A stretch of 64,000 bases of DNA from Polyodon spathula (GCF_017654505.1 NC_054538.1:47694489-47758488); one strand, 5' to 3'. Positions 49,701 to 55,175 are shown, counted from the stretch's first letter. Notes: a model not told the origin generated them from the sequence alone. Numbers and translations are program-made.

Positions 49701-50054
49701 AATCCTTGAAGGTTTGAGCTCAATCAAGTACTACTGTAAGAACCAAATGATGAGCTGAATCCTCCTGTTCGTACAATAAATGTCATTATGTTAATTTAAA
49801 AAAAAGTTACTATTCTAGGGCTTTGTTTCATGCTCTCTTTTAACAAGGTTTTCTGGAATATGCATTCAGTTTATACAAAAAAAAAAAAAAAAAAAAGAAA
49901 TATTGTTTTAGTGCCCGATTCCGATCCTGGACAATGTTAAACTGCCTCTGTGTGTGGTATCACTCACCTTTCCGACCTCTGCGTTGCCAAGGCTGATTAC
50001 CTTTACTCGCAGCGATTTCTTGTTTTCACGTCGCTTCTGCAGATTTGTTTCCAT
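7518..50054 (-). CDS. DNAJC27: DNAJC27 (RBJ/RabJ), Rab-like GTPase with J domain; six of the expected exons, 3' end off the window
   Basis: Seen: six minus-strand exons with GT/AG borders join in frame to about 229 residues. They carry every GTPase motif: P-loop GNAEVGKS (split by intron 1), ATIGIDY (switch I), DMAGH (G3), NK followed by ID (G4, across intron 4) and ETSAQ (G5). The linker leads to [11 protein letters not shown], where the J domain begins. Known: vertebrate DNAJC27 is about 270 residues, a Ras-superfamily GTPase with a C-terminal J domain that recruits Hsp70; the human protein (RBJ) has been reported to act on MEK/ERK nuclear signalling. G3 has His where Ras has the catalytic Gln, which is normal for this family. 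Inferred: the final exon, with the HPD loop, lies left of base 1, since no match is visible in 1-7517. No frameshift or stop is seen, so the gene looks functional. Confidence 0.95.
7679..8145. other. Intron 5 beside exon 6, nothing recognised
   Basis: Begins with the exon 6 acceptor (TTTTCTAG on the minus strand). A 71-codon open frame at 7897-8112 has no recognisable content. Confidence 0.45.
8146..8974 (-). mobile_element. CR1/L2-like LINE copy B, 5'-truncated, older
   Basis: Contains the 3' tail (8146-8200) and the C-terminal third of the RT in several frames ([24 protein letters not shown], [12 protein letters not shown]). It is more diverged from copies A and D than they are from each other, so it inserted earlier. 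Confidence 0.85.
9225..9565 (-). mobile_element. LTR-like dispersed repeat, copy 2
   Basis: Starts TTGTCACAAGGACGGCCG and shares the proximal half of 1188-1700, including the TTAAAC/GCGCA segment and, on the minus strand, a CATAAAAG box and GGAGTGGAGAACGGG. Homology stops at about 9565, where the AAACTTGG repeat begins. Confidence 0.5.
9585..10340 (+). repeat. AAACTTGG dispersed repeat, copy 1, with (ATT)n tail
   Basis: Shares long stretches with 58815-59735: CCGTTTGACC, CCAAACTTGGTAG, TTTTATAAAACAAGATGG, AACTTCACAAGCATCATCC and the end CTGGCAGTTCTAG followed by an ATT/TAA microsatellite. Related phrases recur inside each copy, so the unit looks built of diverged sub-repeats. No ORF or known family is recognised. 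Confidence 0.7.
10341..11239. other. Intron 5 stretch, possibly with the 3' end of the DIRS element
   Basis: 10341-10950 is AT-rich without recognised content. 10960-11239 is GC-richer and may be the trailing end of the DIRS element on the minus strand; no inverted or split repeat typical of a DIRS end was confirmed. Confidence 0.3.
11990..12061. repeat. Near-perfect 32-bp inverted repeat with 8-nt loop
   Basis: Left arm 11990-12021, loop TAGTAGAG at 12022-12029, right arm 12030-12061. By eye 31 of 32 arm positions pair. It lies inside the DIRS coding region. The left arm encodes the expected protein (SYNFIIQAH on the minus strand), while the right arm is an inverted copy with no coding sense. 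Confidence 0.92.
12059..12403 (-). pseudogene. DIRS RNase H domain fragment
   Basis: 114 codons. [11 protein letters not shown] holds the first catalytic Asp, [10 protein letters not shown] the Glu, and [15 protein letters not shown] a third acidic position. The frame ends at the 72-bp hairpin (11990-12061) that replaces the expected sequence. Confidence 0.8.
13683..14400 (-). mobile_element. Older LINE (CR1/L2 superclade), RT C-terminus with (TAA)n tail
   Basis: Minus strand 14047-14379 reads [24 protein letters not shown], then [21 protein letters not shown], a very common LINE RT C-terminal segment in fish. Downstream comes an AAGGTGCTCTATAAAATAG tail ending in (ATT)n at 13683-13731. It directly abuts the DIRS element. 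Confidence 0.75.
14621..15820 (-). mobile_element. CR1/L2-like LINE copy C, 5'-truncated
   Basis: The tail begins AAGAACATAAGAAAG at 14621. An RT ORF runs 14682-15737 (351 codons) with [27 protein letters not shown] and the full C-terminus. Compared with copy E it lacks about nine residues between YIND and LVKFADD. The insertion begins within the [10 protein letters not shown] segment at about 15820. Confidence 0.9.
15821..16188. other. Intron 5, nothing recognised
   Basis: No repeat family or exon recognised. Confidence 0.4.
16189..16229 (-). repeat. 5S rRNA-like fragment (box C half)
   Basis: On the minus strand it reads GCCTGGTTAGTATTTGGATGG, then AGACTGCCTTGCAATAC, matching the internal-promoter half of vertebrate 5S rRNA with a few changes. 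Only about 40 nt match, so it is a pseudogene piece or part of a 5S-derived SINE, not a gene. Confidence 0.7.
16230..16413 (-). mobile_element. tRNA-derived SINE
   Basis: Minus strand: a head with TAGCGGTTAGAGC (box A-like) and GAGTTCAATC (box B-like), a body, then a GGATAAGTGTGTCTGCTAA tail and (AAT)n. The tail resembles that of fish SINEs that borrow L2-type LINE ends. Full-length for a small SINE. Confidence 0.75.
16414..17547. other. Intron 5, possible LTR fragment, otherwise nothing recognised
   Basis: 16660-17070 has a composition like the reverse of an LTR (AATAAACTGC on the minus strand near 16690), but no partner copy is in the window. The remainder is AT-rich. Confidence 0.3.
17548..17940 (+). 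repeat. Tandem 5' units of LINE copy D
   Basis: Two copies of a ~90-bp segment (17548-17638 and 17841-17930), both starting GAGGCAGTCTTCCCAGCG and sharing GTACCAGCGTGG. The period is 293 bp. They differ at few positions. They may be part of the LINE promoter. Confidence 0.8.
17995..18800 (+). pseudogene. LINE copy D ORF1: zinc-finger plus SGNH-esterase-like domain
   Basis: From ATG at 17995: CDTC and CVKC (residues 8-11 and 27-30) form a PHD- or ribbon-like zinc site. A coiled-coil stretch (about residues 38-60) and a charged linker follow. Near 18449 the frame shifts by one base, exactly where a GDS motif would stand, and continues from 18459 as [18 protein letters not shown] and [13 protein letters not shown]. 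Known: CR1-type ORF1 proteins carry an SGNH esterase domain of unclear role. Here GTND reads GTNN. Confidence 0.75.
19084..19401 (+). pseudogene. LINE copy D ORF2, N-terminal RT part
   Basis: 105 codons with [18 protein letters not shown] and [14 protein letters not shown]. One extra A in the run near 19381 (compare 3555 in copy A) shifts the frame before NYRPVSLTS. Confidence 0.85.
19451..20689 (+). pseudogene. LINE copy D ORF2, RT core and C-terminus
   Basis: 412 codons, intact to the natural stop: [10 protein letters not shown] (24-33), [14 protein letters not shown] (56-69), [14 protein letters not shown] at residues 145-148, and the C-terminal [14 protein letters not shown]. Near-identical to copies A and E. 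Confidence 0.88.
20758..20812 (-). mobile_element. hAT element terminal fragment
   Basis: The minus strand begins CAGGGGTGGCCAACCGGCAG, a hAT-type terminal inverted repeat, and continues about 50 bp up to the LINE tail. Confidence 0.5.
20813..21256. other. Intron 5 beside exon 5, nothing recognised
   Basis: No repeat recognised. Confidence 0.4.
21257..21379 (-). CDS. DNAJC27: DNAJC27 exon 5 (G4 aspartate, G5 ETSAQ)
   Basis: 123 nt, 41 codons, phase 0. It begins [17 protein letters not shown] and contains [11 protein letters not shown] before ending FQ at a GTAAGT donor. A good CTTTCAG acceptor precedes it. Only 386 bp separate it from exon 4, the one short intron in this gene. Confidence 0.95.
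21766..21930 (-). CDS. DNAJC27: DNAJC27 exon 4 (central GTPase fold, NK of G4)
   Basis: 165 nt, 55 codons, phase 0 at both ends. It reads [19 protein letters not shown], then a helix with [14 protein letters not shown], and ends VCANK. The acceptor is CTCTCAG. The donor is GTTGGC, a weak match to consensus that could be checked in RNA data. G4 is completed by the Ile-Asp opening exon 5. Confidence 0.94.
21931..22440. other. Intron 3 beside exon 4, nothing recognised
   Basis: Starts with the exon 4 acceptor. AT-rich without recognised repeats. Confidence 0.4.
22441..23098. mobile_element. Inverted-repeat (MITE-like) element, 658 bp
   Basis: The two ends are inverted copies: AAAGGTTATT at 22441 and AATAACCTTT ending at 23098 pair perfectly. 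Arms of about 115 bp (22441-22560 and 22975-23098) pair imperfectly, sharing TTTGCTCAAATT, AATGGAAAATA and TGGTCTTTGA. The middle has no coding content. Target-site duplication is not clear. Confidence 0.7.
23300..23880 (+). mobile_element. LINE 3' fragment (CR1/L2 superclade)
   Basis: Broken reading of an RT C-terminus: [30 protein letters not shown], then [11 protein letters not shown] in a second frame. 3' sequence follows, ending TTGTATTGTATTGTATTA at 23863-23881, a typical tail. Confidence 0.65.
23882..24449. other. Intron 3, nothing recognised
   Basis: A 123-codon frame at 23865-24236 reads as low-complexity, hydrophobic-rich sequence without any known match. Confidence 0.4.
24450..25599 (-). 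mobile_element. CR1/L2-like LINE copy E, 5'-truncated, young
   Basis: Tail ACATAAGAACATAAG at 24450. The RT ORF (24523-25599, 358 codons) is uninterrupted from [14 protein letters not shown] through FADD to the stop. The element is cut at the 5' side at 25599. Close to copies A and D at almost every position. Confidence 0.92.
25600..27150. other. Intron 3, nothing recognised
   Basis: AT-rich. 26080-26420 is less AT-rich with CTCTCTGG-type repetition and may belong to an unrecognised repeat. No host exon found. Confidence 0.4.
27153..28755 (+). mobile_element. Tc1-like DNA transposon, both ends present
   Basis: Flanked by TA at 27151-27152 and 28756-28757. Terminal inverted repeats of about 77 bp (from CAGTGGCTTGCGAAAGTATT; right end 28679-28755) are nearly perfect. 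It encodes a broken transposase. Element length (1.6 kb) is normal for Tc1. Confidence 0.95.
27572..28535 (+). pseudogene. Tc1-like transposase, frameshifted
   Basis: The N-terminal frame (27572-28141) carries paired helix-turn-helix domains ([24 protein letters not shown]) and the first catalytic Asp in [11 protein letters not shown]. The second frame (to 28535) carries Asp in [12 protein letters not shown] and Glu in [11 protein letters not shown], the DD34E set. Between them the usual HGGGSIMLWG segment is missing (near 28105-28115), and the frame changes. Inactive by this deletion. Confidence 0.93.
28758..28981. other. Intron 3, nothing recognised
   Basis: Short stretch between Tc1 and LINE copy F. 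Confidence 0.4.
28982..29245 (-). mobile_element. CR1/L2-like LINE copy F, internally deleted
   Basis: 3' tail and final ORF2 sequence (28982-29178) joined directly to an RT-core segment (29181-29245, encoding the [14 protein letters not shown] region). About 1 kb of RT is missing. The joint lies in a run of A. Confidence 0.85.
29246..29666. other. Intron 3, nothing recognised
   Basis: AT-rich. Confidence 0.4.
29667..30549. mobile_element. Fold-back element packed with GATATC palindromes
   Basis: Ends are inverted: CTATGGCAAGCCAAATTATC at 29667 pairs with the sequence ending GGCTTGCCATAG at 30549. Inside, about 23 GATATC sites occur by eye, most within AGATATCT, often in longer palindromes such as TTTAAAGATATCTTTAAA. 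A partial extra copy of the end lies at 29930. ACTTCCTGT/ACAGGAAGT recurs between palindromes. No coding content. Confidence 0.8.
30550..32083. other. Intron 3, nothing recognised
   Basis: No exon or known repeat recognised; short open frames at 31257-31717 have no recognisable content. Confidence 0.4.
32084..32420 (+). mobile_element. LTR-like dispersed repeat, copy 3
   Basis: The reverse complement of 1188-1700 with a few indels. Promoter-like GCATAAAAGCTGCATG at 32278-32293, then GTGGAGAACAGGATTGGAG, ending CTTTGTGACAA. It is shorter than copy 1 because the AATAAA part is lost. Confidence 0.55.
32421..33297. other. Intron 3 beside exon 3, nothing recognised
   Basis: AT-rich. Confidence 0.4.
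33298..33367 (-). CDS. DNAJC27: DNAJC27 exon 3 (G3 motif DMAGH)
   Basis: 70 nt. After completing Lys it encodes [13 protein letters not shown], then [10 protein letters not shown], ending at a GTGAGT donor in phase 0. The acceptor is TATAG; shifting it to the next AG would break the frame with exon 2. The Asp of DMAGH is the switch II metal and nucleotide contact. Confidence 0.94.
33368..33705. other. Intron 2 beside exon 3, nothing recognised
   Basis: AT-rich with a short TATATA repeat near 33680. Confidence 0.4.
33706..34560 (+). mobile_element. Possible left part of a pogo/Tigger-like element
   Basis: Starts ACAGTAGACTCCCATTAATC, like a pogo/Tigger terminal repeat. A related inverted end lies near 39655 (GGGGGTCTACTGTG). 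No intact transposase is seen and no TA duplication is clear. Confidence 0.3.
35611..36079 (+). repeat. Left arm of ~468-bp inverted repeat
   Basis: Pairs with 37814-38280 over nearly its whole length with small changes (for example ATATTACAGCATATCACCAT, CCCTGAACTACAGCGTTTCC). A TTTATCGCGATAAACATGAC segment inside is itself palindromic around TTATCGCGATAA. Confidence 0.88.
36090..36400 (+). mobile_element. LINE 3' end fragment in the palindrome loop
   Basis: Reads [15 protein letters not shown] and [13 protein letters not shown], then a 3' region with TTGGCTAGGTCTCACTC, AATCTCAATG and AATAAATAAA, a LINE end that is common in fish genomes. Confidence 0.6.
36690..37300 (-). pseudogene. PIF/Harbinger transposase remnant
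   Basis: Minus strand 36977-37288 encodes [19 protein letters not shown] and [13 protein letters not shown] (the helix-turn-helix part). 36690-36971 continues with [30 protein letters not shown] and THIAVRVP, where GAIDCTHI holds the first catalytic Asp of the HARBI1-type DDE domain. The later catalytic residues are not seen. The two parts are joined by a frame change at about 36972. Confidence 0.82.
37301..37659. other. Palindrome loop, unassigned
   Basis: Between the Harbinger remnant and the second inverted pair. GC-richer than its surroundings, with open frames on both strands but no recognised content; it may be the 5' part of the Harbinger element. Confidence 0.35.
37814..38280 (-). 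repeat. Right arm of ~468-bp inverted repeat
   Basis: Reverse-complement partner of 35611-36079. The central loop between the arms is 1734 bp. Confidence 0.88.
38846..38897. repeat. Perfect-stem hairpin
   Basis: AATAAGGCAC (38846-38855) pairs with GTGCCTTATT (38888-38897), and inside it GGGTGTGGG pairs with CCCACACCC. It may be the terminal hairpin of a fold-back or MITE family; a degenerate partner lies near 34562. Confidence 0.8.
38907..39655 (+). mobile_element. Possible right part of a pogo/Tigger-like element
   Basis: Ends in AAGGGGGTCTACTGTG, the inverse of the start at 33706. [14 protein letters not shown] coding at about 39431-39460 resembles the C-terminal motif often seen in Tigger proteins. 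Weak evidence overall. Confidence 0.3.
39656..40218. other. Intron 2 beside exon 2, nothing recognised
   Basis: Contains the exon 2 donor at its end; no repeat recognised. Confidence 0.4.
40219..40301 (-). CDS. DNAJC27: DNAJC27 exon 2 (end of P-loop, switch I)
   Basis: Encodes [13 protein letters not shown] and the [10 protein letters not shown] stretch. It follows a TTTTCCAG acceptor and ends in phase 2 at a GTAAGT donor. 83 nt. The Thr of ATIG is the switch I threonine expected to coordinate Mg2+. The split lysine codon is completed by the first base of exon 3. Confidence 0.95.
40302..41524. other. Intron 1 beside exon 2, nothing recognised
   Basis: Begins with the exon 2 acceptor. AT-rich. 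A 104-codon plus-strand frame across exon 2 is a shadow of it. Confidence 0.4.
41525..41640 (+). repeat. 32-bp tandem repeat, about 3.6 copies
   Basis: Units start GAGCAGT at 41525, 41557, 41589 and 41621, and each contains AAATGTGTTCAAAATCATG. Few differences between units. Confidence 0.9.
41641..42571. other. Intron 1, nothing recognised
   Basis: Minus-strand frames at 41784-42118 overlap and look like one broken reading ([11 protein letters not shown] in one, [10 protein letters not shown] in the other). That suggests an old transposon gene, but no family is recognised. Confidence 0.35.
42572..43415 (-). mobile_element. Solo-LTR-like element, about 845 bp
   Basis: The ends pair: CCCTGTGACAG at left, CTGTTACAGGG at right (10 of 11). 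Read on the minus strand it begins TGTAACAG, has a CCCTATAAAGATTATGCG promoter-like box (about 43240), then CCAATAAAGTTCTG near the far end (about 42765) and ends CTGTCACA. That order fits U3-R-U5. GC-rich for this region. No partner LTR or internal region present; no target duplication seen. Confidence 0.55.
43416..44099. other. Intron 1, nothing firmly recognised
   Basis: 43500-43960 has a promoter-like GGTATATAAGAGCG and may be a further LTR (no partner in the window). Confidence 0.3.
44100..45080 (+). pseudogene. Decayed hAT transposase (ZBED1/4-like)
   Basis: Broken reading across frames: [22 protein letters not shown], then [13 protein letters not shown] and [19 protein letters not shown], then [12 protein letters not shown], a KDVKTRWNT block and [20 protein letters not shown]. 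This is the order of the RNase-H-like core of ZBED-type hAT transposases. Stops and shifts are frequent. Confidence 0.75.
45081..45605. other. Intron 1, nothing recognised
   Basis: No feature recognised. Confidence 0.4.
45606..45668. repeat. (TAA)n microsatellite
   Basis: About 20 pure trinucleotide units. Confidence 0.97.
45669..46645. other. Intron 1, nothing recognised
   Basis: AT-rich. Confidence 0.4.
46646..46722. repeat. (TA)n microsatellite
   Basis: About 38 TA units, ending against the left direct repeat of the LTR-like element. Confidence 0.97.
47341..47656 (+). pseudogene. Widespread transposon-associated ORF fragment
   Basis: The 91-codon frame at 47381-47656 contains [52 protein letters not shown] and [14 protein letters not shown]. 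The same kind of protein, with a conserved C-x2-C and DSR, is one I know from many repetitive animal sequences, but I cannot name its family with certainty. It is cut short after YLQD. Confidence 0.55.
47679..48017 (+). CDS. Proline-rich open frame inside the LTR-like element
   Basis: 112 codons rich in Pro, Ser and Thr ([18 protein letters not shown] and so on) with no domain. It could be a linker or remnant of the element's ORF, or chance in GC-rich DNA. No promoter or splice sites tie it to a host gene. Confidence 0.3.
   Translation: MKKPTSITAPTATPVNQPSTAGGGPLLHTPAGVSGPPVSGPRSQVGAPPDTVAHLDPYFVLSDLPDFAVLSPDVSGFPRLLLRSPGGSDIVTPAPDLSPLLTVTTSPSRLAL
48535..49003 (-). mobile_element. hAT element 5' part with BED finger (ZBED5-like)
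   Basis: The minus strand begins CAGAGGTTCCCAACGC near 49000 (a hAT-type end). The 70-codon frame 48536-48748 carries [19 protein letters not shown] and [10 protein letters not shown], a BED-type finger. The rest of the transposase is missing; the right LTR-like repeat lies just beyond. Confidence 0.7.
49004..49967. other. Intron 1 beside exon 1, nothing recognised
   Basis: AT-rich with a short poly(A) run (49877-49897). The exon 1 donor lies at 49966-49967. Confidence 0.4.
49968..50054 (-). CDS. DNAJC27: DNAJC27 exon 1 (start codon, residues 1-29)
   Basis: Translates to [13 protein letters not shown] followed by a basic strand and GNAEVGK, ending on AAG before a GTGAGT donor (phase 0). The ATG has A at -3 and G at +4. 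The reading frame stays open upstream through an AT repeat, so the start is chosen by family length and Kozak context. The P-loop lysine is the last codon and its serine opens exon 2. Confidence 0.94.
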
Positions 50055-50060
50055 AATGCA

Positions 50061-50088
50061 AATATATATATCTAAGATATATATATAT

Positions 50089-50180
<92 letters not shown>
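50061..50180. repeat. (AT)n microsatellite just upstream of the DNAJC27 start codon
   Basis: About 115 bp, nearly all AT, starting within 10 bp of the ATG. It lies in the presumed 5' UTR or promoter. Confidence 0.95.
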
Positions 50181-50185
<5 letters not shown>

Positions 50186-52980
50186 ACTATGTATGCATAT
50201 CCAATAAATAATAATAATAATAATTAGACAAAATAATGACTAATTCCATTACTACGTTTAAGGTACCTGTTTAGTAATTTTACAACGTTGTTTGCAGGGC
50301 CTCCAATAAATAATAATAATAATAGTAATAATTAAAAACACCACTGGAATTACTGCATTTTGAAATGTGATATTTTAACTAAAATTAAAGCATATGTCTC
50401 CAGCTGTAACAAAGTATAACTTTGTAAAATAACAAAAAAGGATACCAACATTACTATTAACAACAAATACATGAAATAGGTATACACTAGCATGTACAAA
50501 CAACAGCAGATCTATATAATTTAGTTGGGTATAAAAGCGTTTAAAAATAACAATTATAAACAATCGAGGCCCAAATCAAATTAAATCGCAGTTATGTACA
50601 TTCCCCGCACGATATCGATGTACTTCTTTGGACGGATGGGTTTATATTAATTTTACGCTACAGTCTTTGTATTTTGAGAGGAATACAATGCCTATTTCTA
50701 TCCATAATTCAGGATTTTTTCCTGTTTTTTTTTAATGTTCCTGCTTCCCTGTTTCTAATCTGCAGCTTCAAACTCCATTCAGCAGATTCGACACGTGAAA
50801 ATAGTCTAGTTAAACAAAAAAAAGACACATAACCTCTACTTTTTAAATCTAATTTAACGATTTAAATATTATTTAGCTTAAATCTGAAATTATCTGCTTG
50901 GTTTTATTCTAGTTTTAATGTATTAATTACTATGGTAACAGTAAACTCAAACGGTCATTTTAATTAAAGTGCAAATTCGACATACAAATTTAAAGGGACA
51001 GTTACCAAGTTGAAGCAGAAAATGAAACAATAAACAATGCAGTGCTTCCTCGAGGTGGCAGTATAATTGGTCTTCAACCAACTTAAATGGAAAATAAAGT
51101 CTATAAAACAAAAAAAGACCAACAGCAAACAGAACAAAATAAAACAGAATAAAATACTTCTGAGAATGTCTCATTAGAAGGCAATTGACAATGTTTATTT
51201 GATCAAACCTTTAATTTAATGAAGTGTTGACACCGCAAGCGTCAATAGAAAAAAAATATATATATACTGCCACTCGACCGTCAATACAAAAATGCTGTTG
51301 ACAACCAATTGTCCATAGAAAAATATGCTATTTACATCATGTTTTTCATTATTATTATTTTTATTATTGGAGAGTACGAACCGGTTCAGAGTTCAAAGTT
51401 ATCATGTAGCATCGCCTCCGCCAAAATAACTTCTGTATTCAATTCGAGAGTAAACGAGACACTTGGATACACGATGGTCTTTTGTTGAAAAGCAGTGTGC
51501 AGTAGCCTAGTTTTAGTGGACAGTACTACAGTAGTGTACTATACATGTGAGGGGGTGGTGTAATGATCTGACACTGGCTTGAAAGAAAAAAAAAATCACA
51601 TGGAGCATACTTGCTAACATTTGGAAACTGTTCAGCGGGACACTTGTCTCCAGAGGTTGGGGGTGGGTCATAGTTCGCATCATACACATGGGAGGAGTCA
51701 TACGCAAAAAACACATTATCATATAATAGGCGTATCCCCCCAACTCAATACGACCTGACTATCACGACAATAAAAATAAACATAAAGAAGCTTTCTTACC
51801 TTTGTATAAGTTAGTGATCAGCAGATGTTTCAGCCGCACGAAGAGCACAGTGTGGTTTTCACTAACTCTGCTATGCAGAATATATTTTATTTTCTATCGG
51901 TGAATAATATCGGGACTTTCTTCCTATGCTGACACAGGACATTTGCTAAGAAATCGAGACAGTCCCGACCATATAGGGACTGTTTGCATGTATGCACGGA
52001 GGACTGCATGCACCTGATGGGGAATAAGTGTTATACGGTGCTCAGTTGAGAACCCTGCCTAAAATGTTCAATCCACTGCAATCAAATGGGGACTAGACAT
52101 CTAAATACCAGGTGAATAACGAAAAAAAAATAGGTTTGAATATTACGAAATAATTAACTATATCAAAACATTACAATTTTATTTGGGGTAAATGCAGATG
52201 ACTTTTAAATTGACATTGTGCCAGAGGTACACTCTTCTCCAAATGCCGCCGAAAGGTACTAGAATTTTTAGAAATGGCTATACAAATAAAAGCTGGTATT
52301 AGCAAGATTGTTTTCTATCTGCATTCTTGTCTTTAGAAACGGGTGTTAATTCTTGTATATTACCACAAGGGTGTCTATGGTTGTTCTGCCTGCTGACACA
52401 ATGGTGTCAATAACATCTTCCTTAATTTAAAGAGGAGAAAGTAGCAGGAACAAAGCAAATATGAATACTGCTGATATGGCAGCATTTTATTTATTGTGTC
52501 TTCATATATACATCTTGATTTATGCATACAATTCAAAAACAATACATTACAGCACTGTAAAATAATATACAATGGTTAAAATACGAAAGATAAATATGAG
52601 TTTTAGGATATAACATGGATACATCCATGTCACAAATACTTAAATGTTTAGAGACTGGCCCATAAACCCCTCATATAAAAATAAAATCATACCATTAGCG
52701 TGCATCTGGAAAATGTTATTTAATTACTTATTATATAGAAACCGGAAATATGAACATGCTGCATTGCTTTTCTCATAATTCATTTTGAACAGTCTTTGAA
52801 TCTGTATGCAAGAACTGGACTTAAAAAACGCATCCCTTCTTCAGTTCAGTTGTAATATCCATTGCAAAATGTTAAACTATTGCCTAAATGTACCCGGGAC
52901 CCTATTAAAATATATACAATTTATAATTCTGATAATAAACACACACACAGAACTGTGTACTATTAGGTGGGTACATAGAC
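50181..52980. other. Upstream flank of DNAJC27, nothing recognised
   Basis: AT-rich. No CpG island, exon or known repeat is apparent. If DNAJC27 has a 5' UTR exon it could lie here, but none can be read. Confidence 0.4.
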
Positions 52981-54725
52981 AGCGTAACTACGGTATTTGC
53001 TGTAACAGACTTGGAGGTGGGAGGAGGAGGGATAAAAACAGAGACAGGCTTCGTGAATCGGGCGGGTAAACTGGCAGACGGGCTGCCCGGCTGCGGATGC
53101 CATTCAGCGGCTACACTACAAAGGGATCCACATTGGCTTAGTACAGTAGAGGGAGGAAGTACTGTTGATAGGAAATCTATTCAAACTACCTAGACATGAG
53201 ATGAAGAGAACCGGGGAATTGTGAGGTCAGATTCGTTTTGTTATTCATCTCTGTCACCGCTTTACTACTGCCGAGCTCAGTCATGGAAAAATTAAAATAC
53301 AACTAAAAAATAATACAATAAGAACAACAAATAAATAAATAAATAAATAAAAACAAACAAACAAAAAAAAAAACTAACAACCCTATATTCTATACTGTAA
53401 ATAATTTGCTTTAAATGACAGTAAATTGTGAACTGACTTTCGCTAGGTATAGTTTACGATTTTTAAAAATTATTATTTATTTTTTCAGTTTCGCTATTTT
53501 TTCAAATAGGATAGGGATACTGATGGTTCTACTATGGATTCATGGTGTATTATGTTCATGGTTCTTTGTCTGAGTTTTTTTTTTTTATTATTAGTATTTG
53601 TTATGTAAGAGCTCTGTGTACAAAGGGAACTAATCTGCTCATGTAACTAGTGTATTAGTACTAGTGTAAAGTATGTCTTTCATCTTAGGATCTGTAGATA
53701 ACGGGAAAATCACATGGGAAGCGGAAGCAAACAACCTACAAATAATAGCTTATTTAAAAACATCTAGGGGCGTTTATTTTATTAATATATAATGTGATTA
53801 ATACATTTTTATATACCGGTTTTTATTTATATAGTTATTTCTCGCTTTAGGATTGGTAAGCTTGTAGGCCTTTTTGAGTCCTGACGTTTTCCTGATGTCG
53901 TTCTTTCTGATAGAGGACAGCAGCCATAGGAAGAACCGATTCAACCGACCCGCGTCCCGGAGCTGGACCTACAGTGAAACAGCGACGTCTGGTGGGACAA
54001 ATTAACCATGACAGGTACACAGTTACACAAGGTTTTGGGGGCATGACGATTTTCTGTGTAGAGACAACTGGAGGAGATTCACCATATTACTGGGCCAAAC
54101 CAGTACTGACGTTTTTCATTTATCTATTCATTTGAGTCGGTTCCCTATGTTCCTCCATAGTTTGTGCACTGCTATATTGGCATATCTTGTTAATAGACCA
54201 GTTTGTTTACATTATCCAAGGGTAGACAGAAGCACCCTCGGCACAACTGCTTGCCACCATAACACAGAGTTTCAAATAGTATGCACACTAGTAAGAGTTA
54301 ATAAACAGACAGCAAGGAATTATATTTTAGTGGAAACCTGAACATGAAATTGATTCCTGTAGCTTTACGTGCATTTTGGAAGCTAGACAAAAACCTTAGG
54401 GCAGCTGAAAAAACATTCAAGAGGATTAACAGTAATTATGATATTGCTTTATAAACCATCTTTAATTAGGAGCACTTTTTTGTCACAAGATACAGCTGGA
54501 TAGATTTGTTTTTTGGTGAAAACTGGGTTTAGAATCTATATGAAAATGTTTTGTTCATGTGATACTGTTTGCAGTGGAGTCAATTAGAGTCAAGCTGCAA
54601 ACCTAAGCAAGCCACAGTGAAATAAGCTGTTGGCTGTGTTCCTGTTTTCTGTTGTTTGTGTGTTGTAAATTCTGTTATGGCCATTACAAATCATTTTGCA
54701 ACATGCCGCAATGCAGTTGGTGTCC
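52981..54725. other. Moderately GC-rich pockets, no gene assigned
   Basis: Pockets at 52990-53200 and 53916-54014 are richer in GC. At 53920-54014 an AG...GT-bounded open stretch could be spliced, but the encoded peptide resembles nothing known. Confidence 0.3.
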
Positions 54726-55175
54726 TCCTTACTTGCTCACTCAATGAGAGGCAGGTCTGTGTGTCCGTTACTCGCTCACTCAATGAGAGGCAAGTCTGTG
54801 TGTCCCTTACTCGCTCACTCAATGAGAGGCAGGTCTGTGTGTCCCTTACTCGCTCACTCAATGAGAGGCAGGTCTGCGTGTCCCTTACGCGCTCACTCAA
54901 TGAGAGGCAGGTCTGTGTGTCCCTTACGCGCTCACTCAATGAGAGAAAGGTCTGTGTGTCCCTTACTCGCTCACTCAGTGAGAGGCAGGTCTGTGTGTCC
55001 CTTACTCGCTCACTCAGTGAGAGGCAGGTCTGCGTGTCCCTTACTCGCTCACTCAATGAGAGGCAGGTCTGTGTGTCCCTTACTCGCTCACTCAATGAGA
55101 GGCAGGTCTGTGTGTCCCTTACTCGCTCACTCAATGAGAGGAAGGTCTGTGTGTCTGTTACTCATTCACTGAGAC
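54726..55175. repeat. 39-bp minisatellite, about 11 copies
   Basis: The unit contains CTCACTCAATGAGAGGCAGG and TCTGTGTGTCCCTTACTCG, with few variants (AATGAG/AGTGAG, ACTCG/ACGCG). As 39 is divisible by 3, the array is open in three frames (plus 54656-55261 and 54696-55172, minus 54691-55134), giving 13-residue repeats. These are most likely not genes. Confidence 0.95.

Noticed and set aside
49954..50211. Plus-strand 85-codon frame over DNAJC27 exon 1
   Set aside because: Antisense shadow of exon 1 plus the AT repeat.
53011..53193. Gly-rich frame in a GC pocket
   Set aside because: No homology or splice context; could at most be regulatory DNA.
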